Shown: positions 15,644 through 23,741, numbered from the stretch's first letter. The stretch is DNA of 27,997 bases from Candidatus Cloacimonadota bacterium (GCA_023228125.1 JALOBT010000034.1:1-27997), one strand, 5' to 3'. Made by a program: numbers and translations. Notes: generated by a model from the sequence alone, not told the origin.

Positions 15644-17251
15644 GTGGAAAAACTGATGCTATTGGGCGATGAAGCCCTCGCGCAAGGTGCTCTGGATGCA
15701 GGAATCTCTGGATTCTACGGCTATCCTGGCACCCCCTCCACCGAGATTATTGAATACGTTCAAAAATCCCAACAAGCTATTGAAAATGCTGTTCACCGCA
15801 GATGGTCTTCCAATGAAAAGACCGCCATGGAGACTGCCCTGGGCATGAGCTATGCCGGCAAACGCACCATGGTCACCATGAAACACGTAGGCCTCAATGT
15901 GGCGGCTGATCCTTTCATGAATTCAGCCATGACCGGCTCGAATGGCGGACTGTTGGTCGTTGTGGCCGATGATCCCTCCATGCACTCTTCCCAAAATGAG
16001 CAGGATTCACGTTTCTACGGGCATTTTGCCATGATCCCCATCCTGGAGCCCTCCAATCAACAGGAATGTTACGACATGGCTTTTTACGGATTCGAACTTT
16101 CCGAAAAGCACCATATTCCTGTGATGATCAGGCTTACTACCAGGCTGTCCCATTCTCGCAGTGGAGTTACGCGTCGCGAGATTCTGCCTCAAAACGAGAT
16201 GAAGCAGCCGGATGATCTTCTGCAATTTATGTTGCTACCTGCCATCGCTCGCCGCAAATACAAGAGTCTGATCGCCCGTCAGGCAGATTTTATGGCCGAA
16301 TCCGCCCAGAGTCCCTTCAACCAGGTGCAGCTCCAGGCCAAAGACTACAGCAAAGGCATCATCACCACTGGCCTCGGCTATAACTATCTGCAGGAAGCTT
16401 TTGGAGCAGACGGGATTCCTTATCCCACCATCAAAGTCTGCCAATATCCGCCTCCTGTCCAGCAGATTCATCAGCTCTATGAGCTCTGCGACAGCTTGTA
16501 CTTCATAGAAGAAGGGATGCCGATCCTGGAAGAACTGGCCAAAGGCTTTGCCTTCAAGGGTCAAAAGCCTATTCATGGCAGATTGGACGGCACTCTGGAG
16601 CGTGATGGCGAGCTGAACCCCAACAAAGTAGCCGCCGCTCTGGGCCTGCCCAAACAGTATGGCCAGGATATCCCCGAGATCGTAGCTCCCCGTCCGCCAG
16701 CCTTATGTGTGGGCTGTCCCCATGCGGATAGCTTTATCGCGCTGAATAAAGCGATTGAAGAATATGGCCGCGGCCATGTCTTCGGCGATATCGGCTGTTA
16801 CACCCTGGGCTTTATGCCTCCCTATAATGCCATCAATTCCTGTGTGGATATGGGTGCCTCCATCACCATGGCCAAAGGAGCTGCCGATAGCGGACTCTTC
16901 CCGTCCATCGCGGTAATTGGCGACAGCACTTTTACCCATAGCGGCATGACCGGCCTCTTGGATTGCATCTATGACAAATCCAATGTGGTGATCATCATCC
17001 TGGACAATTCCACCACCGCCATGACCGGTGGCCAGGATTACACCGCCTTTGGGAAACTGGAAGATATCTGCCGTGGTCTGGGAGTAGAACCAGAGCATAT
17101 CCGCACCTTCTTCCCCTTTGTGAAAAACCACGAGGAAATGACCAGGATCTATAAGGAAGAGATTGCCTACGAGGGTGTATCGGTCATCATCCCCCGACGT
17201 GAATGCGTGCAAACCATGAAAAAGAAATTCAAAGCGGAGGCCAAAAAATGA
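15644..17251 (+). CDS. iorA: Indolepyruvate (2-oxoacid):ferredoxin oxidoreductase, alpha subunit
   Basis: A 535-residue thiamine-diphosphate enzyme subunit that decarboxylates aryl 2-oxoacids to acyl-CoA with ferredoxin reduction. The N-terminal pyrimidine-binding domain shows SGFYGYPGTPSTEIIEY and TMVTMKHVGLNVAADP. The C-terminal TPP domain shows LCVGCPHADSF, FGDIGCYTLGF and the metal/TPP motif GDSTFTHSG...LDNSTTAMTGG. The start is GTG at 15644 with AAGGAG upstream. The protein ends at RRECVQTMKKKFKAEAKK, directly after the TPP domain: the two-[4Fe-4S] ferredoxin domain that usually closes IorA is missing. The stop overlaps iorB as ATGA, so this is not a frameshift near the end. It is divergent from the hydrogenase operon. 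Confidence 0.94.
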   Translation: MEKLMLLGDEALAQGALDAGISGFYGYPGTPSTEIIEYVQKSQQAIENAVHRRWSSNEKTAMETALGMSYAGKRTMVTMKHVGLNVAADPFMNSAMTGSNGGLLVVVADDPSMHSSQNEQDSRFYGHFAMIPILEPSNQQECYDMAFYGFELSEKHHIPVMIRLTTRLSHSRSGVTRREILPQNEMKQPDDLLQFMLLPAIARRKYKSLIARQADFMAESAQSPFNQVQLQAKDYSKGIITTGLGYNYLQEAFGADGIPYPTIKVCQYPPPVQQIHQLYELCDSLYFIEEGMPILEELAKGFAFKGQKPIHGRLDGTLERDGELNPNKVAAALGLPKQYGQDIPEIVAPRPPALCVGCPHADSFIALNKAIEEYGRGHVFGDIGCYTLGFMPPYNAINSCVDMGASITMAKGAADSGLFPSIAVIGDSTFTHSGMTGLLDCIYDKSNVVIIILDNSTTAMTGGQDYTAFGKLEDICRGLGVEPEHIRTFFPFVKNHEEMTRIYKEEIAYEGVSVIIPRRECVQTMKKKFKAEAKK

Positions 17252-17820
17252 AGAAAGATATTATTCTCGCCGGAGTAGGCGGTCAGGGGATTCTGACCAT
17301 TGCGACCATCCTGGGCCACGCCGCCCTCAAACGCGGCTGGCAGCTCAAACAAGCCGAAGTGCATGGCATGAGCCAGCGCGGCGGTGATGTGCAAAGTCAC
17401 CTGCGCCTGTCTGACACAGCGATTCACAGCGATCTCATCACCATGGGAGATGCCGATATGATCCTCTCCGTAGAGCCCATGGAGGCCCTGCGCTATCTGC
17501 CCTACCTGCATAGTGAAGGCTGGATCATCACAAATTCCAATCCCTTCAAGAATATCCCCAATTATCCCGCTGAAGATAAACTCTTCTCCGAGATCAGGAA
17601 GATCCGCAATCATGTGCTCTTTGATGCCGATGCCATTGCCAAAGAGATCAAAGCACCCCGCTCCATGAATATCGTGGTTCTGGGTGCCGCCATCAAGCAT
17701 TTGGGCTTTTCCGAGGCCGAGATTGCCCAGGCCATTAGCACCATCTTTGCCAAAAAGGGTGATAAGATAGTGCAGGACAATCTGCGCGCCCTCAAAGCTG
17801 GGATAGACACCAAAGAGTAG
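17248..17820 (+). CDS. iorB: Indolepyruvate (2-oxoacid):ferredoxin oxidoreductase, beta subunit
   Basis: A 190-residue gamma/beta-type subunit of the 2-oxoacid oxidoreductase family, with the N-terminal AGVGGQGILT motif, EVHGMSQRGGDVQSHLR, and SVEPMEALRYLPYL. The start is the ATG at 17248, overlapping the iorA stop and preceded by GCGGAGG; a longer upstream frame lies within iorA. Together with IorA it should form the active complex for aromatic amino-acid or related 2-oxoacid fermentation. The stop is TAG and is followed at once by a hairpin. Confidence 0.94.
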   Translation: MKKDIILAGVGGQGILTIATILGHAALKRGWQLKQAEVHGMSQRGGDVQSHLRLSDTAIHSDLITMGDADMILSVEPMEALRYLPYLHSEGWIITNSNPFKNIPNYPAEDKLFSEIRKIRNHVLFDADAIAKEIKAPRSMNIVVLGAAIKHLGFSEAEIAQAISTIFAKKGDKIVQDNLRALKAGIDTKE

Positions 17821-17839
17821 GGGCTTTGGGCGAAAGCCC
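17821..17839 (+). terminator. Hairpin after iorB
   Basis: GGGCTTT (17821-17827) and AAAGCCC (17833-17839) form a 7-bp stem with a 5-nt loop immediately after the iorB stop. There is no T-run after it, so termination strength is uncertain. Confidence 0.45.
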
Positions 17840-17852
17840 TATCCCGGAGATA

Positions 17853-18220
17853 CCTGTTTTGACTTTCAATTTTGATCTGGCGGTAAACTACAGCTTTTCT
17901 GTATTTTCTATCTTCCGATCAAACTTCAAATTACCCACCAGCCAAAATTGAGAGTTAAAACAGGAACATCACGTGAATAGGATGCCACACTACCCGCATA
18001 GCATCGCCAGAGCAAGCCAGACCTACCTGTCAGCATTGCCAGGGCGGGCAAAACTATCCGATCATCATCACTCACCAAGTCAAGCTTCCTCATCAGCCAA
18101 GCCCTTGTTTTAACCCAAAAGCGACCCAGGTAATTTGAAACTTACAGCGAGAATAAAAGATAGAGGTTAAGCTGAACTGGTAAAGCCAATGCAGGGAAGG
18201 TCGCTTTTAGGTCAAAACAA
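17853..18220. repeat. Composite inverted-repeat element, copy 1
   Basis: Two hairpin-forming arm pairs in series. Pair 1: CCTGTTTTGACTTTCAATTT... at 17853-17880 with its imperfect reverse complement at 17938-17964. Pair 2: TTGTTTTAACCCAAAAGCGA... at 18105-18126 with its partner at 18199-18220. The arms of both pairs share a TGTTTTRAC core. Between the pairs lies a degenerate CATC-rich stretch. The same plan recurs at 21567, 21948 and, degraded, at 23360, on both sides of the RAYT gene. Confidence 0.85.
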
Positions 18221-18250
18221 TACACGTCATTTGCAAGCTACTGCCAACAA

Positions 18251-18279
18251 AAAAAAACCCCAGCGTTTCCACCGGGGTT
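18251..18279 (-). terminator. Rho-independent terminator of the secreted-protein gene
   Basis: On the minus strand AACCCCGG and CTGGGGTT pair (one G-T wobble) around an 8-nt loop and are followed by an uninterrupted run of seven T. It lies about 35 bases after the stop at 18315. Confidence 0.9.
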
Positions 18280-18314
18280 CACATATTATCAATAGGATTC
18301 TTCTGTAAAAACCC

Positions 18315-20219
18315 CTATTTCAACATTACCATTTTGCGCAGGTATTTCGTCCCGCCCAAATCCATGCGGGCAAAATATACGCCATTGGAGACTGTATTGC
18401 CCTGTTCATTTTTACCATCCCAGATCACCTGATGCCAGCCCTTGGACTGATCAATACTCATCAGATTGCGCACCAATTGGCCGCGTTGATTGTAAATCCT
18501 GATCTCCACCAGGCCGCCCTTGTCCACGCCATAACGGATGGTGGCTTCGGGGTTGAAGGGATTGGGATAGATATCTCTAAAGCCGGGCAGGGGAGTCACT
18601 TCTGGAGAGCCATCATCGCCCTGGCCAAAATGAAGATTCACCGGACCAAAGAGCTGAGAACTGCCATCATAATCGCTGCTTTCCAGCCAGTAATAATAGT
18701 GGCCAGCCTGCACATCCCTATCGTAATACACATAAGTCTTGGGCTGTGAGGTATTGGTAGCGGGGATGGTCCTGTCCAAACGCAGAGCTGCGGTAAGATC
18801 ATAATCCAGGCCGCGGTATATGCTGAAGCCCAGGACATTGGTCTCGGATTGGGTGCACCATTGCAGCATCACGCTATTGCCTTGATGGGATTGAGCGGTG
18901 AAGGAGGAGAGCTCTACGGGGAGGGTACCGCCGTCTTCTGCCAAACCGATTTTGAAGTCCGTGGAAGCTTTTGCAGCAGTCTCGGGGAAGGTATAGTCAA
19001 TTTTCACCCAGCGGGGATCGCCGGTTAAGGAAGAACTGATAGGAGTGTATGCATCTGCTCCGGCATAAACTTTCGGGACAGTGTCGCCCCAATTGAAACT
19101 GTAGTCCTCTGCAGAGCTCCAATAAAAGGTTAGGGTTTTAGCTATAGCAGGAGAAGCATACCCATTAAGAGTCCATTGGCGTTTGATATAGCGCTTATTA
19201 TCCTGGTCTTCATTGGTCACGATGCTAAACCCATTGGTAAGATAGGTGAGATTTTTCGACATATCAAAGTAGCTGACTCCTGGAGAATAGTAGCCATTTA
19301 CGCTTGCTACTGCTGCTGGAGTTTCTGATAGAGTATAAGAGCTCTGCAAAAGGGACATAATTCCATTTACCGAAAAACTATTACTAAAAGTCATGTCAAC
19401 GGATTTGTTTAAGATGAGGTCATAATACTCAAGGCCAGCTATATTCGCTGCATCTGTTGTCCCAGTACTTCCAGAAAACTCTTTTTTAGAGTTTTCTTCG
19501 TATTCAAATGTAGCACCTGGTGTAATAGTATGAGTGCCGGATATCTCCAACTCTCCAAAAAGGTTTAGGGTAGATCCATTATTACTATTCAAGGTGCCGC
19601 TTACCAAGCTGTATGAAGAGCCTTCCAGGGTCAAGGTTCCGGAGTGTTCCAGATCTCCTGCCACTACCAGATCGTTACCTTCTCCATCTCTTACGGTAAG
19701 GGTTTTATCGACTGATACCACTATCTTACCACCGCTATTCACGGTAGTCTGATCTATGGTGACGTTTGCATTCACGGTCATGGTATGGCTATTAAGCACT
19801 TTGATAGAAAGAGAATTGTAGGCAGTGGGGTAATTTGTGGCTGTATCCCATTTGGATTCTTTATTATTATAGATTTGCCAATCACTTGCTGTAGCCCATG
19901 TGCCATTATTATCAGTTGTTGGGCTTGACTGATAATCATACAAGGTTGCTGGATCTACTGGCGCGGATGAACTTCGGAGATAAGGATACACCGATTCGCT
20001 ACTTGTAGCACCATCCCAAACATTAAAAAAATCCCAATTCGCAAAATAGGTATAATCTTTCATTTGATCTTCATACAATGCCGTGCCAGCTGTATTGGGT
20101 GTAGCAGACAGAGCAGGAGTAGCCGTAGAACTTGAAAGGTAATAACAATCTTCACAGGATCCTACAGCGTTTGTTCCGCCCAAGCCGGGAGGAAGTCTTC
20201 CCAAAGTTAAACCTACCAA
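18315..20219 (-). CDS. Secreted surface protein, C-terminal part of a broken gene, with sorting domain
   Basis: About 634 residues that continue, in the same frame, the protein encoded at 20238-21266 past an in-frame TAG. Reading on from the stop gives QGGFGRLVGLT, GGTNAVGSCEDCYYL and NWDFFNVW...YPYL, the usual close of a GLUG-repeat domain. Then come Thr/Ser-rich beta-helix-like repeats (about 100-260), an Fn3-like module (LSSFTAQSHQGNSVMLQW onwards) and a C-terminal FlgD-like/Por-secretion sorting domain: YPNPFNPEATIRYGV, VEIRIYNQRGQLV, WDGKNEQGNTVSNGVYFAR, KMVMLK. Such domains direct export and surface attachment. The first in-frame start codon is a TTG at 20219 with no ribosome-binding site, so this piece is probably not translated on its own. 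Confidence 0.85.
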   Translation of the reverse strand: MVGLTLGRLPPGLGGTNAVGSCEDCYYLSSSTATPALSATPNTAGTALYEDQMKDYTYFANWDFFNVWDGATSSESVYPYLRSSSAPVDPATLYDYQSSPTTDNNGTWATASDWQIYNNKESKWDTATNYPTAYNSLSIKVLNSHTMTVNANVTIDQTTVNSGGKIVVSVDKTLTVRDGEGNDLVVAGDLEHSGTLTLEGSSYSLVSGTLNSNNGSTLNLFGELEISGTHTITPGATFEYEENSKKEFSGSTGTTDAANIAGLEYYDLILNKSVDMTFSNSFSVNGIMSLLQSSYTLSETPAAVASVNGYYSPGVSYFDMSKNLTYLTNGFSIVTNEDQDNKRYIKRQWTLNGYASPAIAKTLTFYWSSAEDYSFNWGDTVPKVYAGADAYTPISSSLTGDPRWVKIDYTFPETAAKASTDFKIGLAEDGGTLPVELSSFTAQSHQGNSVMLQWCTQSETNVLGFSIYRGLDYDLTAALRLDRTIPATNTSQPKTYVYYDRDVQAGHYYYWLESSDYDGSSQLFGPVNLHFGQGDDGSPEVTPLPGFRDIYPNPFNPEATIRYGVDKGGLVEIRIYNQRGQLVRNLMSIDQSKGWHQVIWDGKNEQGNTVSNGVYFARMDLGGTKYLRKMVMLK

Positions 20220-20237
20220 GCGACCGAATCCACCCTG

Positions 20238-21266
20238 CTAATCTTTAGAACTGATATTTTGAGTAACATTGCCTGTGGAATAGCTGCGGATAATGGCTCC
20301 GCCAATGGTACAGCCTGCCAGTCCACCTACCCGGTCTCCTCCGGATACAGTCCCGCGGGCATAGCTGTCTTCAGTGATCCCATTTTCATTACAACCCACC
20401 AAGCCGCCATACTTGATGTTATAGGGATTGTTGTTGTCGCCAGTGTTTATTGAATTATTAAGAGGATGAGTAGAAGACACGGTGACGCTGGCATGACAAT
20501 AGCGGATTACTGGTACCTGCTGTTTGCGATCGCTGTTATTTGCCCCAACCAGTCCGCCGGTGGCACCAAAACCTTTCACAGTTCCGCCAGTTGCGTAGCA
20601 ATTTGTCACATAAACTTTTTTGTTTGCTTTGGATGGGATCATCACTTTTCCCACCAGAGCACCTGTGCCTCTTTTACCGGTTACATTGGGATCGATTATT
20701 CCCAGATTCTTAATTGTGGCGTCAGCACTAGCGGCGTTACTCACATAGCCAAAGAGGCCTACGTTGTCTGTGCCATCCGTAATTGTAGTGGTATTCAATG
20801 CCGTATCATAGACTCCTCCTACAGTGGAAGTAGATCCGCGGTTGATATATAGGTTTGAGATGGTCTTGTTATTGCCATCGTAGATACCCTTAAATGGTGT
20901 TGTAGCGTTACCGATGGGTTCCCAGCCTTTTGAGGATTCCCACATTTTGGTCCAGTTTGTTGCCACGAAGCTGGCGTCGCTGTTTATGGTATTACACCAA
21001 TAGGCAAATCCATCGCTTGGGTGTTTTACTACGTCTCCCACAACATAAGTTTTGTTAGCTTCCCAATTTGGCAGATAATCAAGCTTAGTTACGGATAAAT
21101 CAATATCCGCAGTCTGGGTGTAGTTTCCACTGAGGGTAGCGGCGCTCGTACGGATATTCCATAAATCCAGTATGTTATCCACATTAACAGCCATAGCCAT
21201 CCCAAAAATGCTAAGTAGGGCCACTACAAGCAAAGCCCTTGTAATGAATTGAGTGTTCATTCTCAT
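20238..21266 (-). CDS. GLUG-repeat secreted protein, N-terminal part, ends at premature TAG
   Basis: A 342-residue piece with a clear signal peptide (MRMNTQFITRALLVVALLSI..., cleavage near AMA-VNV). Repeats of the GLUG kind follow: DNVGLFGYVSN, GTGALVGKV, GATGGLVGANN, YGGLVGCNENG, DRVGGLAGCTIGG, separated by YATGG/YARG/YSTG strands. The start is the ATG at 21266, with TTGGAG upstream; the longer frame to 21353 is leader. It ends in ISSKD-TAG in the middle of a GLUG domain, and the same frame continues in the downstream piece. Other genes here end in TAG as a normal stop, so this is best read as a nonsense mutation, phase-variation-like change or sequencing error. Carbohydrate or surface adhesion is a possible role. 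Confidence 0.85.
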   Translation of the reverse strand: MRMNTQFITRALLVVALLSIFGMAMAVNVDNILDLWNIRTSAATLSGNYTQTADIDLSVTKLDYLPNWEANKTYVVGDVVKHPSDGFAYWCNTINSDASFVATNWTKMWESSKGWEPIGNATTPFKGIYDGNNKTISNLYINRGSTSTVGGVYDTALNTTTITDGTDNVGLFGYVSNAASADATIKNLGIIDPNVTGKRGTGALVGKVMIPSKANKKVYVTNCYATGGTVKGFGATGGLVGANNSDRKQQVPVIRYCHASVTVSSTHPLNNSINTGDNNNPYNIKYGGLVGCNENGITEDSYARGTVSGGDRVGGLAGCTIGGAIIRSYSTGNVTQNISSKD

Positions 21267-21436
21267 TGTTTCTCCAATTTTAATAAGTTTATTTCCCCAG
21301 CGGGGTCTGGTGGCAAGATCAGCGTGCTGCTGCCTGTCACTCTTCTTACACATATATTTTTAGCTCAGCACCAGAGCCTTGCGGGCCTCTTTGCGCCGAA
21401 TTCTATTCTTACAGAACCGGATTTTCAGTCTGTACG
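21267..21436 (-). promoter_or_regulatory. Long structured 5' leader of the GLUG gene
   Basis: About 170 nt separate the likely transcription start from the ATG. The RNA can form a hairpin CCGGTTCT/AGAATTCGG (one bulge), then GCGCAAAG, then AGAGGCC/GGCTCT around CGCAA, and a tight CCCC-GCT-GGGG hairpin. The string CTGGTGCTG can pair either with CAGCAC or with CACCAG downstream, a switch-like alternative. No known riboswitch consensus is met. Confidence 0.35.
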
Positions 21437-21441
21437 ATTAC

Positions 21442-21470
21442 ACTATCTGAGCTGTGGATTCATCTGTCAA
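21442..21470 (-). promoter_or_regulatory. Sigma-70-like promoter of the GLUG gene
   Basis: On the minus strand a perfect TTGACA (21470-21465) is followed after exactly 17 bases by GATAGT (21447-21442), four of six matches to TATAAT. Transcription would start near 21435. Confidence 0.6.
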
Positions 21471-21566
21471 GAACTTTTTTGGCTTTTGCTAATTATTTGT
21501 TATGATCTGTCTTTATGACCTGCTGGCAAGCTACAAGCATCCTGTATTTTTGCTTCATCACGACTA

Positions 21567-21938
21567 CCTGTTTTGACTTTCAATTTTGATCTGGCGGCAA
21601 ACTACAGCTTTTCTGTATTTTCTATCTTCTCAACAAGCTACAAGTTACTCACCAGCCAAAATTGAGAGTTAAAACAGGAGGATCACGATACTGCGAATTT
21701 TGCCACCCGCGAGAGAATTGCAATATGGTGATGTCAGACTTTCCGCTCATCATCGCCACGCCAAGTCAGATTTTCCGATCATCATCGCCATCGCAAGTCA
21801 GACTGTCCGATCATCATCGCCCTTGTTTTAACCCAAAAGCGACCCAGATAATTTGAAACTTACAGCCAGAAAACAAGATACAGGACAAGCTGAGCTGGTC
21901 AAACAAACGCAGGAAAGGTCGCTTTTAGGTCAAAACAA
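21567..21938. repeat. Composite inverted-repeat element, copy 2
   Basis: Same plan and orientation as copy 1: the CCTGTTTTGAC arm at 21567, its partner CCAGCCAAAATTGAGAGTTA... in front of 21681, then 32-nt minisatellite units starting at 21747, 21779 and 21811, then the TTGTTTTAACCC arm and its partner at 21917-21938. Very similar to copy 3, which begins ten bases later. Confidence 0.9.
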
Positions 21939-21947
21939 TCACCGACA

Positions 21948-22333
21948 CCTGTTTTGACTTTCAATTTTGATTTGCAGGGTAAGCTACCAGCTTTCTGTGT
22001 TTTTCTATCTTCTCAACAAACTACAAGTTATCCTCCAGCCAAAATTGAGAGTTAAAACAGGAACTATCGCTTTCCTGTCAATGTCAGCATCGCAAGTCAA
22101 ACTTTCTCTTCATCATCGCCATCGCAAGTCAGACTGTCCGATCATCATCGCCACGCCAAGTCAGATTTTCCGATCATCATCGCCATCGCAAGTCAGACTG
22201 TCCGCTCATCATCGCCCTTGTTTTAACCCAAAAGCGACCCAGGTCATTTGAAACTTACAGACAGAAAACAAGATACAGGACAAGCTGAGCTGGTCAAACA
22301 AACGCAGGAAAGGTCGCTTTTAGGTCAAAACAA
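21948..22333. repeat. Composite inverted-repeat element, copy 3
   Basis: Starts with the CCTGTTTTGAC arm and ends with the GGTCGCTTTTAGGTCAAAAC arm at 22312-22333. The centre carries exact-period 32-nt units starting at 22110, 22142, 22174 and 22206, preceded by a degenerate unit. Head-to-tail with copy 2 in front of the RAYT gene. Confidence 0.9.
22110..22217. repeat. 32-nt minisatellite inside copy 3
   Basis: The unit begins TCATCATCGCCAYSGCAAGT (or CACGCC variant) and continues CAGAYTKTCCGA. Units repeat every 32 bases without intervening unique spacers, so this is a tandem minisatellite and not a CRISPR array. A three-unit version lies at 21747-21822. Confidence 0.9.
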
Positions 22334-22661
22334 TCCACGTGATTTGAAATTTACAGCCAGAAATAAGATACAGGATAAGCTGAACTGGTGAAGCAAACGC
22401 AGGAAAGGTCGCTTTTAGGTCAAAACAATCCACGTGGTTTGAAACAAACAGCCAGAAATTAGATAGAGGATAAGCTGAGCTGGTCAGGAAACAGCAGGAA
22501 AGGTCGCTTTTAGGTCAAAACAATCCACGTGGTTTGAAACAAACTACCAGGGAGCGATATAGAGGATAAGCTGAGCTGGAAAAGCAAGCGCAGAAGCAAG
22601 ATACAGGACAAGCTGAGCTGGCGAAGCAAACGCAGGAAAGGTCGCTTTTAGCTCAAAAAAA
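22312..22661. repeat. Tandem copies of the second-hairpin half-unit
   Basis: The GGTCGCTTTTAGGTCAAAAC arm recurs at 22312, 22407, 22502 and 22640. Between them lies a conserved filler (ACAGCCAGAA...AAGATACAGGA...AAGCTGARCTGG...GCAGGAAA). Spacing is 95, 95 and 138 bases, the last with an internal duplication. This is amplification of only the right half of the element, directly upstream of the RAYT gene. Confidence 0.85.
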
Positions 22662-22737
22662 GCGCAGCGAGAAAAAACACTTGACCAAATCCCCCCTCCC
22701 CATTATCCAGCAAACAAAGTACCAAGGAGGTTTACCG

Positions 22738-23322
22738 ATGCGGGACAAGCTGATTCACTCTGCTACAAATGCCTGTTTTCACGTAGTTAATCACGCTGTT
22801 GATGGCAGAGAATTGTATTACGATGCTGGCGATTACAAAAGCTACTTGCATTTTTTCAAGGAAGCCCTAAACAGCGATGTCACGGTGCTGGTCTATTGCC
22901 TGATGCCAAACCATTTTCACTTCTTGTTGCGCCAGAATGCCTATGAGGCGATCTCAAGTCTGTTTGAAGCAGCGCACAAAAGATATGCCCGATATTACAA
23001 CAAGAAACATGGCTACAAGGGCAAGATATTCCGGCAGCGGCTCAATCACCGCGAAACTATGGGAGAAGAGCATATCCTGAATGCTGCCGCTTATATTCAT
23101 GCCAACCCCGTGCACGCAAATCTGGCACAATTTCCCGAAGAATGGGAGTTTTCGAATTTTCAGGAGTATCTGCGGATGAGAAAGGGCAGCTTGTATTCGG
23201 AGCGGTTTTTGCTGGATTACATTGGGAATCCGGAAAATTACCGGAAGCAGGTAATCGAGCTGGCACGTAAAAAAGGCATGCAGCGCGCTTTTATGAGGGA
23301 TGTGTTGCAGGGGAAGGGGTGA
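22738..23322 (+). CDS. REP-associated tyrosine transposase (RAYT, IS200-like Y1 family)
   Basis: A 194-residue Y1/HUH single-strand nuclease of the TnpA-REP family. The HUH motif is YCLMPNHFHFLL (H59, H61) and the catalytic tyrosine lies in AAAYIHANPV (Y119). KIFRQRLNH and the closing NPVHANLA block are also typical. These enzymes cut and join single-stranded DNA at hairpin repeats and are often domesticated, acting on dispersed repeats. The start is the ATG at 22738 with AAGGAGG seven bases upstream; a TTG-started extension to 22681 is less likely. No flanking IS200-type partner gene is seen. It sits between composite repeat elements at 21567-22661 and 23360-23586, which are candidate substrates. 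Confidence 0.93.
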   Translation: MRDKLIHSATNACFHVVNHAVDGRELYYDAGDYKSYLHFFKEALNSDVTVLVYCLMPNHFHFLLRQNAYEAISSLFEAAHKRYARYYNKKHGYKGKIFRQRLNHRETMGEEHILNAAAYIHANPVHANLAQFPEEWEFSNFQEYLRMRKGSLYSERFLLDYIGNPENYRKQVIELARKKGMQRAFMRDVLQGKG

Positions 23323-23359
23323 CGGGGCAGCGCTGCCTGCACTGCCTTCCGCACGACTA

Positions 23360-23586
23360 CCTGTTTTGACTTGTCTTTTTGATCTGGTTTGCCAGCTACA
23401 AGCTATTCTCCAGCCAAAATTGAGAGTTATCACAGGAACTATCACTTTCAGGACAGCATCAGCATCGCCCTTGTGATACCCCTAAGGCGACCCAGGTGAG
23501 TTCAAAACACTCTTTCTGACAACAAATACAGGATATGCAAAGCCAATCGGCCAGAGCGGGAACTATCGCTCTAAGCTCAAAACAAG
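23360..23586. repeat. Composite inverted-repeat element, degraded copy 4
   Basis: The CCTGTTTTGAC arm (23360) and its partner ending in CACAGG (23410-23436) are clear. The second pair survives only in diverged form: TTGTGATACCCCTAAGGCGA at about 23471 and ATCGCTCTAAGCTCAAAACA near 23564-23585. The minisatellite is reduced to one CAGCATCGCC. It lies 37 bases after the RAYT stop. Confidence 0.75.
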
Positions 23587-23683
23587 CAGAGCTGGCGGAG
23601 GAACAATCAGCTAAGCAGGAACCCAGGAAAGCAGCAAGAACCCAGATTTCCCCCAGAATATATCCTGCTCCCTGTTTGCCATA

Positions 23684-23714
23684 TTGAGAATTCCGCTTAT
23701 ATTTTCTCTATACT
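23684..23714 (+). promoter_or_regulatory. Possible promoter of tpx
   Basis: TTGAGA (23684-23689) is followed by TCTATA at 17 bases or TATACT at 19 bases (23709-23714). The start codon of tpx is about 28 bases further on. Confidence 0.4.
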
Positions 23715-23741
23715 CAAAATAAAGGAATAAAGGAGCCTATC

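Noticed and set aside
21405..21460. tRNA-like string on the minus strand (AGCTCAG, then CTGAAAATCC) resembling a tRNA-Phe D arm and anticodon loop
   Set aside because: The D stem and anticodon stem do not close, and there is no T arm with TTC-loop and no acceptor stem.
22086..22217. CRISPR-like regular repeat
   Set aside because: Units are contiguous 32-nt repeats without unique spacers, and no cas gene is nearby.
21967..22251. 94-aa plus-strand reading frame through element copy 3
   Set aside because: Encodes only minisatellite periodicity and arm sequence; no start signal.
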